64,000 nucleotides of DNA from Clostridium beijerinckii HUN142 (GCF_000621745.1 NZ_JHXK01000013.1:62001-126000); one strand, 5' to 3'. Shown: positions 46,360-56,611, counted from the stretch's first letter. Made by a program: numbers and translations. The notes: generated by a model from the sequence alone, not told the origin.

Positions 46360-47142
46360 TTGATATATATAGAAAGTAAAGAAAATAATTTATTTAAGAA
46401 TACGAAAAAGCTTAAAGAAAGAAAAAATAGAGTTAAGACTAATAAGTATATAATTGAAGGGTTTAGATTAGTTCAAGAGGCATTTAAAGCAAAAGTTGAT
46501 GTAGATTATCTAATTGTGACTGAAGATGCAGAGGATAAGGTGAATGAATTTTTAGGTGAATATATAAATGATAAAATTAAGATTTATAAAATTTCTAATA
46601 ATTTATTTAAAGAACTTATTTCTACAGAAAATCCTCAAGGAATACTTGCGGTTATAAAAATGAATGCAATGGATTTAAAGTCAAATGGAGACTTTTATTT
46701 ACTTTGTGATAAATTACAGGATCCGGGAAATTTAGGTACTATAATAAGAACTGCACATGCAGCTGGAGTACAAGGGATTATATTAACTAAAGGAACTGTG
46801 GATATATATAATGAAAAGACAATTAGATCTACAATGGGATCTATATTTTATATTCCGATTCATTATGATGATGAAAATCTCTCTTTAGTAAAAGAATTAA
46901 AGGGTAAAGGTTTTGATTTGGTAGTGACATCATTAGATACAGATAAAAATTTCTTTGAAGCGGATCTAAGTGGAAAAGTTCTTTTGACTGTTGGAAATGA
47001 GGGTAATGGAGTAAGTACGGAAGTATTGGAGATAGCGGATACTAAAGTTAAGATACCAATGCCGGGTAATGCAGAGTCTTTAAATGTAGCTGTAGCTTCA
47101 TCTGTTATTATGTATGAAAAAGTAAGACAAAATCAATTGTAA
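46360..47142 (+). CDS. SpoU/TrmH-type RNA 2'-O-methyltransferase
   Basis: The 260 residues have a substrate-binding N-terminal domain (KYIIEGFRLVQEAFKA, TENPQGILAVI) and a SPOUT knot with motif 1 KLQDPGNLGTIIRTAHAAG, motif 2 LLTVGNEGNGVSTEVLE and motif 3 IPMPGNAESLNVAVASSVIMYE, the SAM-binding trefoil. It methylates ribose in rRNA or tRNA; the site is unknown. The TTG at 46360 is 7 nt after GAGGTG; a TTG at 46345 overlaps that site. It often precedes pheS in Firmicutes, as here. Confidence 0.92.
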   Translation: MIYIESKENNLFKNTKKLKERKNRVKTNKYIIEGFRLVQEAFKAKVDVDYLIVTEDAEDKVNEFLGEYINDKIKIYKISNNLFKELISTENPQGILAVIKMNAMDLKSNGDFYLLCDKLQDPGNLGTIIRTAHAAGVQGIILTKGTVDIYNEKTIRSTMGSIFYIPIHYDDENLSLVKELKGKGFDLVVTSLDTDKNFFEADLSGKVLLTVGNEGNGVSTEVLEIADTKVKIPMPGNAESLNVAVASSVIMYEKVRQNQL

Positions 47143-47171
47143 TAATCATATTAAAATAGGTAAGTATGTTG

Positions 47172-47238
47172 ATAGGTTTCTAGGAAAATTTAAAACTATA
47201 TAAGAATGAAAATAGTTTTAAATATTTCTAGAAATCTA
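47172..47238. repeat. Long imperfect hairpin after the methyltransferase gene
   Basis: TTTCTAG and TTTAAAACTAT blocks (47177-47199) pair with ATAGTTTTAAA and CTAGAAA blocks (47212-47235). AAAATAGGT at about 47153 can pair with ACCTATTTT at about 47250, closing a larger fold. It may end the methyltransferase transcript. Confidence 0.55.
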
Positions 47239-47519
47239 TATTAATATGAACCTATTTTAAAATATATATATGAATGTATGAAAATATTTATCTATATAAA
47301 TAGTAAAATATATAAATATTTATAGGAAACATCTGCTATTCAGAGTTTTTAGAGTTAAAATACAAATAATCATAAGAAGACAAAATATTTAATTTGATTT
47401 GGAAGGATGCCTATAAATATGTCATATTAGAAAAGGAATGGATTTATATATAAATTTTGAAAATGGTATTGATATTTTGTGTATTTATTTGTATAATTAG
47501 TTGTATTAATTGAACATAA

Positions 47520-47758
47520 AAAAACTGTGAATGAGAGAGTAGATATTAGAAAAGTTTTAAGGGAGAGAAGGTCGTAGACTGCAAGCCTTCTTAAATAATA
47601 TAATATTGAAGTTCGCTCAGGAGTTCTAGCTGTGAAATTTATAGTAGTAGCTAGCGGCAAAAGAAGTCGTTAATTAAATTGAGTTGGGTACTTTTTTAGT
47701 TCCAATTAGGGTGGTAACGCGGATAATTCGTCCCTTTTTATGAGGTGGCGTTTTTTTT
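47520..47758 (+). promoter_or_regulatory. T-box leader (phenylalanine) of pheS-pheT
   Basis: The T-box sequence AGGGTGGTAACGCGG is at 47708-47722. Just upstream is a Stem I with an AGTA on its 5' side, a GAGAGAAGG...CCTTCTT distal hairpin (about 47560-47592) and, opposite, GAA-G-TTC, which places TTC (Phe) at 47612-47614 as the specifier. CGTCCCT pairs with AGG(T)GGCG (47729-47750), followed by eight T, as the terminator. Uncharged tRNA-Phe is expected to switch it to antitermination. It lies unusually far (518 nt) from pheS. Confidence 0.9.
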
Positions 47759-47821
47759 ATGCAAAAAATCTTTTCGATTGCCAATAAATGATTTTGGAAG
47801 AAATGTTTATAATATAAAGTG

Positions 47822-47990
47822 AAACTTGGTTTGAAAGGAAGTTTTTAGGTACCCCTTGATGGGAAGTCTCACTCCGAAGGTTAGTTGAACTTATGCAATC
47901 AAGGGACACAACAATATCTAGGGCGGTGCCGCTATTGTCTTCCGATTTAATAGAAGATGAGAGTGTTACAGTGGCTAGGCATTAGATAAA
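47822..47990 (+). ncRNA. Structured RNA segment of unknown family between T-box and pheS
   Basis: Four helices are readable. AAACTT (47822-47827) pairs with AAGTTT (47839-47844). CCCTTGAT (47853-47860) pairs with ATCAAGGG (47898-47905) and encloses AAGT/ACTT and ACTCC/GG-TT-AGT capped by GAA. ACAATA (47911-47916) pairs with TATTGT (47933-47938) around GGGCGGTGCCGC. TCTTC (47938-47942) pairs with GAAGA (47953-47957). The segment is richer in G and C than its surroundings and has no open frame. Further pairing exists near 48097-48163 (GAAGT/ACTTC, GTTAGTA/TACTAAT). I do not recognise the family. Confidence 0.55.
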
Positions 47991-48275
47991 ATAAAACTTT
48001 ATAAGTAGCTTTATCTTATGGATCATTGTAAATTGTGGATTGAGCATTGTGAATTGATATTTAGGCACAATCAAAAAAATAATAGATCAGTGTGCTAGAA
48101 GTTTCATGTCATACTACGTTAGTAAATTCTACTAATATCCCGCTATAAGCAGAATGTACTTCCTTACTTGACACAAATATGCATTAAAAATAACAGTTAT
48201 ACTGCAACAAGAACATCTTATCGTATATTTGGTTTATTATTATTTTTATATGTCTTATTGAAAGGAGAAACAATA

Positions 48276-49295
48276 ATGAAAGAAAAACTTAAAGAATTAC
48301 AAGAACTTGCATTAAGTAAGATTGAAAATGTTAAAAATAGCAGTGAATTAGAAGAAATTAGAGTTAAGTTCTTAGGAAAAAAAGGGGAACTTACTACGAT
48401 ATTAAGAGGGATGGGGAATCTTTCTCCAGAGGAAAGACCGATTGTAGGAAAATTAGTTAATGAAGCTAAAGCTGTTGTTGAAGAAAAACTAGAAAGTGTA
48501 TTAAAGACTATTAAGGATAAAGAAAAAGCAGAAAAACTTGCAGGTGAAACTATAGATATTTCCCTTCCGGGAAGAAAAAAAGTTATAGGTAAGAGACATC
48601 CGTTAGATTTGACTCTTCAAAGTATGGAAGAAATTTTCGTTTCGATGGGTTTCACAATTGAAGATGGACCAGAAGTTGAATACGATCATTATAATTTTGA
48701 AGCTCTAAATATTCCTAAGGATCACCCAGCGAGAAGTGAACAGGATACTCTATATATCAATGATAATATAGTTCTTAGAACTCAAACTTCACCAATTCAG
48801 GTTAGAACTATGGAAAATCAAAAACCGCCAATAAAGATGATTTCGCCTGGTAAAGTATATAGATCAGATTCAGTAGATGCTACTCATTCGCCTATATTCT
48901 ATCAGATGGAAGGGTTGGTTATAGATAAGGGAGTTACCTTTGCTGATTTAAAAGGAACTCTAGAATTATTTGCTAAAAAGATGTTTGGAGATAAGGTTCA
49001 AACTAAATTCAGACCACATCACTTCCCATTTACAGAGCCATCAGCCGAAATGGATGCAACATGCTTTGTGTGCGGTGGTGAAGGCTGTAGAGTATGTAAA
49101 GGCAGTGGATGGATAGAGCTTTTAGGATGTGGAATGGTTCATCCAAATGTTCTTAGAAACTGTGGACTTGATCCAGAAGTATATAGTGGATTTGCTTTTG
49201 GTTTTGGTGTTGATAGAATGGTAATGCTAAAATACGGAATAGATGATATAAGATTATTATACGAAAGTGATATGAGATTCTTAAATCAATTCTAA
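48276..49295 (+). CDS. pheS: Phenylalanyl-tRNA synthetase alpha subunit
   Basis: The catalytic subunit of PheRS, 339 residues: an N-terminal coiled coil (1-90), then class II motifs with [26 protein letters not shown], motif 2 [39 protein letters not shown] and motif 3 [35 protein letters not shown] segment (about residue 270) adds a zinc-knuckle-like set of cysteines. The ATG at 48276 follows AAGGAG. Confidence 0.97.
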   Translation: MKEKLKELQELALSKIENVKNSSELEEIRVKFLGKKGELTTILRGMGNLSPEERPIVGKLVNEAKAVVEEKLESVLKTIKDKEKAEKLAGETIDISLPGRKKVIGKRHPLDLTLQSMEEIFVSMGFTIEDGPEVEYDHYNFEALNIPKDHPARSEQDTLYINDNIVLRTQTSPIQVRTMENQKPPIKMISPGKVYRSDSVDATHSPIFYQMEGLVIDKGVTFADLKGTLELFAKKMFGDKVQTKFRPHHFPFTEPSAEMDATCFVCGGEGCRVCKGSGWIELLGCGMVHPNVLRNCGLDPEVYSGFAFGFGVDRMVMLKYGIDDIRLLYESDMRFLNQF

Positions 49296-49385
49296 GAAAT
49301 TCATTTAAGAATTTTAGAATATTACCATATATATTCTAAAGAATATGCACATATAAAAAAGGCAGCTATGCTGAAATTAAGATCT

Positions 49386-49474
49386 TATCACTCATGAAAA
49401 TGCGTGATAAGTCCAGTTAAGAACTTATTTAGTACAAATAAGAACTTTTACACCTATGAAAATGAGGGGTAAGG
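49386..49474 (+). repeat. Tandem hairpins sharing an ATGAAAATG loop, pheS-pheT spacer
   Basis: TTATCAC-TC-ATGAAAATG-C-GTGATAA (about 49386-49411) and a second hairpin with CCT-ATGAAAATG-AGG at its core (about 49451-49474) present the same 9-nt loop sequence. Between them CTTATTT and AAATAAG form a third hairpin (about 49425-49442). The spacer is 233 nt long, unusual for pheS-pheT. Confidence 0.6.
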
Positions 49475-49528
49475 AAAAAATGGATTAAAATAAAATAATA
49501 TACCCTGGAATTAAAAGGAGGAGACAAA

Positions 49529-51907
49529 ATGAAAGTACCATATAATTGGCTTAAAGATTATGTTGATATAAATGTTAGTCCTAAAGAATTAGGAGATAAA
49601 TTAACTTTAACCGGTTCACAACTAGAAGAACTTGTTATCCAAGGAGATGTAATTCAAAATGTAGTTACTGGAAAGATTACTAAGATTGAAAAACATCCTG
49701 ATGCAGATAAATTAAGCATATGTCAAGTTGATATAGGAAGTGAACAAATACAAATAGTTACAGCAGCAACAAACATGAAAGAGCAAGATGTTGTACCAGT
49801 CGCGCTTCATGGTTCTACACTTGCTGATGGAACTAAAATAAAAAAAGGAAAACTTAGAGGGGTAGTATCTAATGGTATGTTCTGTTCAGAAGAAGAATTA
49901 GGAACAGCTGGAGACGAACCGGTTCATGGTTTAATGATCTTACCTACTGATACTAAGCTTGGAGCTGATATTAAAGAGCTTTTAGGATTAAATAAAGCAA
50001 TCTTAGATTTTGAAATTACTTCAAACAGACCTGACTGTCTAAGTATGGTAGGGATGGCAAGAGAAACAGCAGCAGCTCTTAGAACAACTTATAAAATGCC
50101 AAATTTAGAATATCAAATTAAGAATTCAAAAAATATAAATGAAGAGCTAACTGTTGAAGTTAAAGATGCTCTTTGTCGTCGATACATGGTAAGAGGAATT
50201 AAAAATGTTAAAGTTCAGCCATCACCAGGATGGATGCAGGAAAGACTTCTTGAAGCTGGTGTAAGACCGATAAATAATATAGTTGATATAACAAACTTTG
50301 TTATGCTTGAGACTGGTGAACCAATGCATGCTTTTGATAAAAGAGAAATCACTACTAATAAAATAGTGATTGAAAGATCAAAGCAAGGAGAAAAGTTTGC
50401 AACTTTAGATGAAGTAGAAAGAGAATTAGATGATTCAATGCTTTGTATTAAAGATGGAGAAGGTATTATAGGCCTTGCTGGAATAATGGGTGGTTTAAAC
50501 TCAGAAATAAAAGAGGATACTACAGAAGTTGTTTTCGAATGTGCAAACTTTGATGGTACTAACATAAGAGTAAACTCAAAGAAATTAAATTTAAGAACAG
50601 AAGCTTCAGGAAGATTCGAAAAGGATATTGATCCTAACTTGGCTGAAGTTGCATTAAATAGAGCCTGTAGCTTAATTTGTGAATTAAATGCTGGAGAAGT
50701 TATGGAAGGAACTATAGATGTTTATAACGATAAAAAAGAAGAATCAACTGTAAATGTTGATTCAAACTGGATAAACAGATTCCTTGGAACAGAAATTTCT
50801 AAAGAAGAAATGAAGAGATGTCTAGACAGTATTGATTTATTCACAGAAATTAATGGTGATAATTTAGTTGTAACAGCTCCAACTTTCAGAGTTGATATTG
50901 CAATAAGAGAAGATATAGCTGAGGAAATTGCAAGAATTTATGGATATGAAAAAATTCCTACAACAATTTTTAAGGTTTCTACAGAAAGAGAACCTAGATA
51001 CAGAAAAGGATTATTAGATAATAGAGTAGTAATGCTTGCAACAGGAAGTGGATTAAATCAATCTATAAGTTACTCGTTTGTATCTCCAAAGGTGTTTGAT
51101 AAAATTAATCTACCAGAAGATAGTGAGCTTAGAAATGTAGTTAAGATAAGGAATCCATTAGGGGAAGATTATAGTGTAATGAGAACATCAACACTTCCTT
51201 CAATGATGGAGTCACTAGGAAGAAATTACTCTAGAAACAATTCATATGTAAGATTATTTGAAATGGGTAAAGTGTATATTCCGAATGAGGATGAAACAAA
51301 GCTCCCAACAGAAAAGAATATTTTAACTATAGGTATATATGGGGAGTGTGATTATTTAGATCTTAAAGGTGTTGTTGAAAACATAACTGATGGTTTAGGT
51401 ATAAAAAGTGCTAAATATGAAAGAGAGAGCGAAAATGTAAGCTACCATCCTGGAAAAACAGCTAAGATAGTTATTGGTAGAACTAATGCTGGAATTTTAG
51501 GAGAAGTTCATTTAGATGTATGTGAAAATTATGGTTTAGATGTACCTTGTTATGTAGCAGAATTAGACTTAGATGTTTTATATGAAAATGCTGATACGGA
51601 TAAAAAATATAAAGCACTTCCAAAATTCCCTGCAGTAACAAGAGATATTGCATTACTTGTTGATGATAGTCTTTTAGTTCAAGAAATTGATGATACAATA
51701 AAAAGAGCTGGCGGAAATTTAGTTGAAAAAGTAGAATTGTTTGATATATATAAAGGAAAGCAAATTCCAGAGGGAAAAAAGAGTATAGCTTATGCAATTT
51801 GGTATAGAGATGAAAATAAGACATTAACAGATAAAGATGTTAGCAAAGTTCATGAAAAAATCCTAAAATCCTTAGAATATAAGCTTGGGGCTACATTAAG
51901 AGATTAA
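49529..51907 (+). CDS. pheT: Phenylalanyl-tRNA synthetase beta subunit
   Basis: The 792-residue structural and editing subunit. Domains in order: a tRNA-binding (EMAP-like) domain from about residue 40 ([20 protein letters not shown]), the B3/B4 editing region with [14 protein letters not shown] and [23 protein letters not shown]5 with a motif-like [21 protein letters not shown], a catalytic-like core ([19 protein letters not shown]), and a C-terminal ferredoxin-fold anticodon-binding domain ([15 protein letters not shown]). Probably co-transcribed with pheS under the T-box. Confidence 0.97.
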   Translation: MKVPYNWLKDYVDINVSPKELGDKLTLTGSQLEELVIQGDVIQNVVTGKITKIEKHPDADKLSICQVDIGSEQIQIVTAATNMKEQDVVPVALHGSTLADGTKIKKGKLRGVVSNGMFCSEEELGTAGDEPVHGLMILPTDTKLGADIKELLGLNKAILDFEITSNRPDCLSMVGMARETAAALRTTYKMPNLEYQIKNSKNINEELTVEVKDALCRRYMVRGIKNVKVQPSPGWMQERLLEAGVRPINNIVDITNFVMLETGEPMHAFDKREITTNKIVIERSKQGEKFATLDEVERELDDSMLCIKDGEGIIGLAGIMGGLNSEIKEDTTEVVFECANFDGTNIRVNSKKLNLRTEASGRFEKDIDPNLAEVALNRACSLICELNAGEVMEGTIDVYNDKKEESTVNVDSNWINRFLGTEISKEEMKRCLDSIDLFTEINGDNLVVTAPTFRVDIAIREDIAEEIARIYGYEKIPTTIFKVSTEREPRYRKGLLDNRVVMLATGSGLNQSISYSFVSPKVFDKINLPEDSELRNVVKIRNPLGEDYSVMRTSTLPSMMESLGRNYSRNNSYVRLFEMGKVYIPNEDETKLPTEKNILTIGIYGECDYLDLKGVVENITDGLGIKSAKYERESENVSYHPGKTAKIVIGRTNAGILGEVHLDVCENYGLDVPCYVAELDLDVLYENADTDKKYKALPKFPAVTRDIALLVDDSLLVQEIDDTIKRAGGNLVEKVELFDIYKGKQIPEGKKSIAYAIWYRDENKTLTDKDVSKVHEKILKSLEYKLGATLRD

Positions 51908-51991
51908 AAATATATTAATTATTAATATATTATATGGCTTATGGTAAGTGAGGAAAATTATATATTAGCTTAAAATATTTAATTACTATAG

Positions 51992-52170
51992 CTTATCTGA
52001 TGTCTAGATACTGTGAAACCCGCACTTCTTTAAGTTGGGGATAACAGTGGCATGGACTTTAGATAAGTTCAGCTAAGGTTTATCTGGGGATTAACCCTAA
52101 TCTAAATCAAGTTTCACTTGATTAAAGCTGCTTCAGAAATAAAATTTATTATTTTTGAGGCAGTTATTTT
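51992..52170 (+). ncRNA. Structured, switch-like RNA before mraZ
   Basis: A long bulged hairpin is formed by CTTATCT (51992-51998) with AGATAAG (52061-52067), GTC with GAC, ACTGT (52010-52014) with ACAGT (52044-52048), and CCC with GGG. Next come AATCAAGT-TTC-ACTTGATT (52105-52123) and a terminator CTGC..TCA..AAATA with its complement (52127-52163) followed by T. AGATAA (52061-52066) could instead pair with TTATCT at 52080-52085. It may be an independent RNA downstream of pheT or a leader of the mraZ operon; no known class was recognised. Confidence 0.5.
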
Positions 52171-52235
52171 TATTTATGCAAAAAAATCTAAGTTTCAAGG
52201 AGGAAATATTACGTTTATATAGAATAAGTATAGAT

Positions 52236-52262
52236 AAAGTGGTTAAAAGTGGTGTTAAGTGG
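52236..52262 (+). promoter_or_regulatory. Putative MraZ operator boxes
   Basis: AAAGTGG (52236-52242), AAAGTGG (52246-52252) and TAAGTGG (52256-52262) recur at exactly 10 bp, and a further AAAGTGG is at 52294-52300. MraZ proteins are known to bind tandem GTG-containing repeats of about this spacing upstream of their own gene, so autorepression of the division cluster is likely. Confidence 0.75.
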
Positions 52263-52312
52263 TTTAAAATAGAGGGGAATTACCTAATCAATAAAAGTGG
52301 GAGCTGAGAATA

Positions 52313-52741
52313 ATGTTCATTGGGGAATATCAACATGCGTTAGATCCTAAAAATAGAATAATTGTTCCAGCAAAGCTAAGAGATGGACTTGGTAATAAAT
52401 TTGTTATTACAAAGGGGCTTGATGGGTGTTTATATGCTTATCCACTTGATGAGTGGAAGATATTGGAGAATAAGTTAAAAACTTTACCTTTGACAAATAA
52501 GGATGCGAGATCCTTTGTGAGGTTCTTTTTTTCTGGAGCTTGCGAAGTCGAATTGGACAAGCAAGGGAGAGGATTGATTCCACAAAATTTAAAGGAATAT
52601 GCAGGTATAGAAAAGGACATAGTAAGTATTGGAGTATTATCTAGGGTAGAAATATGGAGCAAAGAAAAGTGGAGCGATTATAACGAATCAAATATAGATT
52701 TTGATTCAATTGCAGAAAAAATGAATGATTTAGGAATATAA
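52313..52741 (+). CDS. mraZ: Transcriptional regulator MraZ
   Basis: The 142-residue DNA-binding protein begins [23 protein letters not shown] and contains two SpoVT-AbrB-like repeats (about residues 5-50 and 75-120; [16 protein letters not shown] in the second). It oligomerises into a ring and regulates the division and cell wall cluster it heads. GTG boxes for its own binding lie 50-75 bp upstream. The ribosome site is a modest GGGAG. Confidence 0.96.
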   Translation: MFIGEYQHALDPKNRIIVPAKLRDGLGNKFVITKGLDGCLYAYPLDEWKILENKLKTLPLTNKDARSFVRFFFSGACEVELDKQGRGLIPQNLKEYAGIEKDIVSIGVLSRVEIWSKEKWSDYNESNIDFDSIAEKMNDLGI

Positions 52742-52753
52742 GGAGTTTTTATT

Positions 52754-53686
52754 ATGGAATTTAAACACGTTTCGGTCTTATTAAATGAATGCATAGAGGC
52801 ATTAAACATAAAGGAAAATGGTATTTATGTTGATTGTACTTTAGGAGGAGCAGGACACTCATCTCACATTTTAAGCCATTTGTCATCAGATGGAATGCTT
52901 ATTGGAATAGATCAAGATAACGATGCGCTAAGGGCTGCAAAAGAGAAACTTGAGAATTTTGAAAATGTAAAGTATGTCCATAACAATTTTTATAATATTG
53001 ATAATATTTTGAATGATCTAGATATCGAAAAGGTTGATGGAATTTTAATGGATCTTGGAGTTTCATCATATCAACTTGATGAAGCTTCAAGAGGTTTTAG
53101 CTATATGAAAGATGCGCCTTTAGATATGAGAATGAATAAGGAAAATGATTTTTCAGCATACAATATTGTAAATAATTACGATGAAGAAAGCCTATATAAG
53201 ATAATAAAAGACTATGGTGAAGAAAGATTTGCTAAAAGAATTGCGAATTTTATTGTAAACAGAAGAATAGATAAGCCAATAGAAACAACTTTTGAACTTG
53301 TAGATATTATCAAAGCTGCAATTCCAGCAAAAATGAGAAGAGAAGGGCCACATCCGGCTAAAAGAACTTTTCAGGCTATTAGAATAGAGGTTAATTCAGA
53401 ATTAAAAATACTTAATAAAACTATAGAGGATGGAGTGAGTAGATTAAATAAAGGTGGAAGAATGGCTATTATAACTTTCCATTCTTTAGAAGATAGAATA
53501 GTAAAATTAAAGTTTAGAGAATTAGAAAATCCATGTACTTGTCCAAAAGAATTTCCAATGTGTATCTGTGGAAAGTTACCAGTAGTTAAGAATATAGGTA
53601 AAAAAGGTATTGCACCAACAAAAGAAGAAATTGAGGAAAATCCAAGGAGTAGAAGCGCTAAGCTTAGAATAATTGAGAAATTATAA
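52754..53686 (+). CDS. rsmH: 16S rRNA (cytosine1402-N4)-methyltransferase
   Basis: RsmH (MraW) methylates C1402 of 16S rRNA in the P-site. The 310 residues start [17 protein letters not shown] and show the SAM-binding motif [57 protein letters not shown] and [12 protein letters not shown]. It lies 12 nt after mraZ with an AAGGAG site. Confidence 0.97.
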   Translation: MEFKHVSVLLNECIEALNIKENGIYVDCTLGGAGHSSHILSHLSSDGMLIGIDQDNDALRAAKEKLENFENVKYVHNNFYNIDNILNDLDIEKVDGILMDLGVSSYQLDEASRGFSYMKDAPLDMRMNKENDFSAYNIVNNYDEESLYKIIKDYGEERFAKRIANFIVNRRIDKPIETTFELVDIIKAAIPAKMRREGPHPAKRTFQAIRIEVNSELKILNKTIEDGVSRLNKGGRMAIITFHSLEDRIVKLKFRELENPCTCPKEFPMCICGKLPVVKNIGKKGIAPTKEEIEENPRSRSAKLRIIEKL

Positions 53687-53724
53687 TTATTATTATGTTA
53701 TAAATGAGTTGGGATGTGAATAAA

Positions 53725-54234
53725 TTGGGAAGAAGAGAATATGATTATATAAAAGGGAATACAGTATTAGCTCCAGAAAGAAAAACAAGAGTACGTAAAC
53801 CGGATAGAAAATATAAGCAAATACAGAGAAGAAAACAGATTATAAACAAAAATATTTTGTTAAAAAACAGAAGAAAAAATGATAGGAAATATTTACTAAC
53901 TGTAGCAGTTGTTATATTTAGTTTGGGGTTTATTACTATTAGTGGAGATAACAAGGTTTATAATATGGAAAGCAATGTGAGAAACTTGGATACTCAAATA
54001 AAACAAACACAGGAAGATAATGAAGCACTAAAAGTAAAAATATTGAAATTTTCTTCGTTGAATAATATTCAAAAAAATGCTGAAAGTAAATTGACAATGT
54101 CTATTCCGAAAAAAGAGCAAACTATAAAAGTAGATTTTTCACAGAATTATTTTGAGGATTTAAAACCTAAAAGTTCCGAAAATACTGCTAAAAGCAAGAA
54201 TATATTCTCTAAGCTAATAAGTTTAATAAAATAA
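53725..54234 (+). CDS. ftsL: FtsL-like cell division protein
   Basis: A bitopic protein with a very basic N-terminus (ERKTRVRKPDRKYK), one membrane helix (about YLLTVAVVIFSLGFITI) and a coiled-coil outer domain (about residues 85-125), the FtsL/DivIC layout, in the usual place between rsmH and the transpeptidase. The sequence itself is poorly conserved, as in all FtsL proteins. The start is uncertain: the ATG at 53704 has no ribosome site, while the TTG at 53725 lies after GGGATGTG and gives a family-like start MGRREYDYIKGNT, so I prefer it. Confidence 0.8.
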   Translation: MGRREYDYIKGNTVLAPERKTRVRKPDRKYKQIQRRKQIINKNILLKNRRKNDRKYLLTVAVVIFSLGFITISGDNKVYNMESNVRNLDTQIKQTQEDNEALKVKILKFSSLNNIQKNAESKLTMSIPKKEQTIKVDFSQNYFEDLKPKSSENTAKSKNIFSKLISLIK

Positions 54235-54349
54235 TTATCAAGTTACTTAAAATAATAAAAAATAAGTAATTATAGTAGGAGATTAATAAGCTTTATCTTG
54301 GTTCTTGCAGGTTTTATGTAAAAGAAAATGTGCATGGGGGAAATAAAAG

Positions 54350-56611
54350 TTGAGAAAGAAGAATTATAAAGATAGGGCAAAAATGCGTCAAAGGATGAGT
54401 ATTGCAGCTTTTACGTTGACTATTGTTTTTGTGATATTGACTCTTAGACTTTCTTATATAATGATAGTTAAAAGAGCTGATTATGCAGCAAGAGCAGAAG
54501 AGCAATGGACGAGTGAGGTAAAAATAGATGCTATAAGAGGAAGGATATTAGATAGAAATGGTAAAGAATTAGCGGTATCTGCTAATGTTTATAGAGTGGA
54601 TTTCGACTTGAATTCTATAAGAGCTTATTTGTCAAGAGGGCTAAAGGATTTATCAAAAACAGAAATAGAACATATGAAAAGTGTAGGAATTCCAATACCT
54701 TCTGGAGAGGATGGATTAAAAACTGATGATATTGCACCTGTTATTGCAAAGGCATTAGATTTAGATGTAGATAAAGTAAAAGATAAGCTTGAAACAAGGC
54801 TTCCAAGTGGGGCAAAGGCTGGATCGGCTACTTTAGTTAGAAGAATAGAAAAAGAACAAGCAGATAAAGTAAAAGAACTTAATATAAGCGGAGTTTTAGT
54901 ATCACCAGATACTAAAAGATATTATCCGAATAATAATTTCTTAGCGCATGTACTTGGAAGTACTAATGTTGATGGTAAAGGACTTACAGGAGTAGAACTT
55001 CAATACAATTCATATTTATCAGGAATTCCTGGAATGAAGATTGCAGAACTTGATAAAAATAATAGAGATTTACCTTATACAATATCTCAGTTTACAGCAC
55101 CAGTAAATGGTAAAGATGTTACACTTACAATTGATGAGAATATACAAAATTTTGCGGAAAAAGCTGCGATACAAGCTTATAATGATACAAAAGCTAAAGC
55201 AGTTTCAATTCTTGTTATGGATCCTAAGACAGGTGAAGTTTTAGCGATGGTAAATAAACCAGATTTTGATCCTAACAATCCGCGTGATGGAGCAGATAAG
55301 TTTGATGGAGCAAATTCAGATGATAAAGTACAAAAGATGTGGAGAAATAGACTGGTAAATGATACATTTGAGCCTGGTTCAATATTTAAGGTAGTAACAG
55401 CTATTACTGGTCTCGAAGAAAACATTGTAAATAAAGATACTAAGTTTTATTGTGGAGGTTCATTAAAAGTTGGAGGAATTACTCCTAAGTGTTGGAGAAC
55501 TCAGGGACATGGAGCAGAAGTATTTCCAGATATAATTCAGAATTCATGTAATGTAGGCTTTATGGAGCTTGGAGCAATGATTGGAAAAGAAAAATTATGT
55601 GAATATATTAATAAATTCGGTTTTGGACAAGCGAGTGGAATTGATTTGCCTGGGGAAGCAAAGGGAATTGTTAAACCAGTTAATAAGGTTTCTGAGGCAG
55701 ATCTTGCAACAATATCTTTTGGCCAAACTAATACAGTTAATTCTGTTCAATATATGACTGCTTTTAATGCTATTGCTAATGGTGGAACTTTGATACAACC
55801 GCATGTAATGAAAGAAATCACTCATGAAGATCAAAATAATGTTGATATTGTTGATGAGAGTTTCAAGGCTAAAACAACAACAGTTGCAAGCACTGAAAAG
55901 ACAGCAGAACTTAGAAGTTATCTTGAAAGGGTTATTACTGGAGGATCTGGAACTGGAACTTTTATAGAAGGATACCATATAGGCGGTAAGACAGGTACTG
56001 CTCAAAAAGTTATTGATGGAAGATATCAAGAGGGAAAATATATATCCTCATTTGTAGGAATGGCTCCTGTTGATGATCCTAAAATTACTATGATGGTAAC
56101 TATTGATGAACCAAGTAATGGTGCTTATTATGCGGCTCAAGTAGCTGTACCTCCAGCAAAACCATTATTTACTGATATTTTTAATTACCTTAATAATAAA
56201 TTCTCGGATGAAAATGCGGGACAAATTACTAGAGATGTTATTATTCCAGAAGTTAGAGGAATGAAAATTGATGACGCTAAAAAAGCATTAAAGAATGCAA
56301 AGTTAGATTTTAGTATAGACGGCGATGGGGAGTCAGTAGTAAACTTAACACCATATCCAGGATATTCGGTAAAAGAAGGGTCAAAAATAAATCTTTATAC
56401 AAGTAGCGATGGAACAAATAATAATAATGTTGTAATGCCTGATGTTAGGGGATATTCAAAGGAAGATGCTAATACACTATTAAAGAACCTTGGAATAGTG
56501 CCCGCCTTTGAAGGAAGTGGAGCAGTCTCAGAACAAGACATTTCTCAAGGTGAAGTTATAACAAAGGGAACAACTGTTAAGTTGACATTAAGTTCAGACT
56601 ATAAGGATTAA
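54350..56611 (+). CDS. spoVD: SpoVD-type penicillin-binding transpeptidase (copy 1)
   Basis: A class B penicillin-binding protein of 753 residues: a short cytoplasmic part, one membrane helix (about 15-38), a pedestal domain, the transpeptidase domain with SIFK (about residue 344), SCN (about 398) and KTG (about 546), and two C-terminal PASTA domains from about 630. SpoVD makes spore cortex; a division FtsI role is the alternative in this cluster position. It keeps a Cys pair (C368 and C381, in YCGGS and PKCWR) like the redox-controlled pair of Bacillus SpoVD. The start is a TTG at 54350 about 9 nt after GGGGG. Confidence 0.92.
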   Translation: MRKKNYKDRAKMRQRMSIAAFTLTIVFVILTLRLSYIMIVKRADYAARAEEQWTSEVKIDAIRGRILDRNGKELAVSANVYRVDFDLNSIRAYLSRGLKDLSKTEIEHMKSVGIPIPSGEDGLKTDDIAPVIAKALDLDVDKVKDKLETRLPSGAKAGSATLVRRIEKEQADKVKELNISGVLVSPDTKRYYPNNNFLAHVLGSTNVDGKGLTGVELQYNSYLSGIPGMKIAELDKNNRDLPYTISQFTAPVNGKDVTLTIDENIQNFAEKAAIQAYNDTKAKAVSILVMDPKTGEVLAMVNKPDFDPNNPRDGADKFDGANSDDKVQKMWRNRLVNDTFEPGSIFKVVTAITGLEENIVNKDTKFYCGGSLKVGGITPKCWRTQGHGAEVFPDIIQNSCNVGFMELGAMIGKEKLCEYINKFGFGQASGIDLPGEAKGIVKPVNKVSEADLATISFGQTNTVNSVQYMTAFNAIANGGTLIQPHVMKEITHEDQNNVDIVDESFKAKTTTVASTEKTAELRSYLERVITGGSGTGTFIEGYHIGGKTGTAQKVIDGRYQEGKYISSFVGMAPVDDPKITMMVTIDEPSNGAYYAAQVAVPPAKPLFTDIFNYLNNKFSDENAGQITRDVIIPEVRGMKIDDAKKALKNAKLDFSIDGDGESVVNLTPYPGYSVKEGSKINLYTSSDGTNNNNVVMPDVRGYSKEDANTLLKNLGIVPAFEGSGAVSEQDISQGEVITKGTTVKLTLSSDYKD

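Noticed and set aside
47999..48060. Repeats of AATTGTG-type units as a CRISPR-like array
   Set aside because: The units are very short, irregular and lack spacers; this is simple AT-rich repetition.
51992..52170. 6S RNA as identity of the pheT-mraZ structure
   Set aside because: Length and bulged hairpin fit loosely, but the ends do not close on each other as in 6S RNA and no promoter-like bubble is evident.
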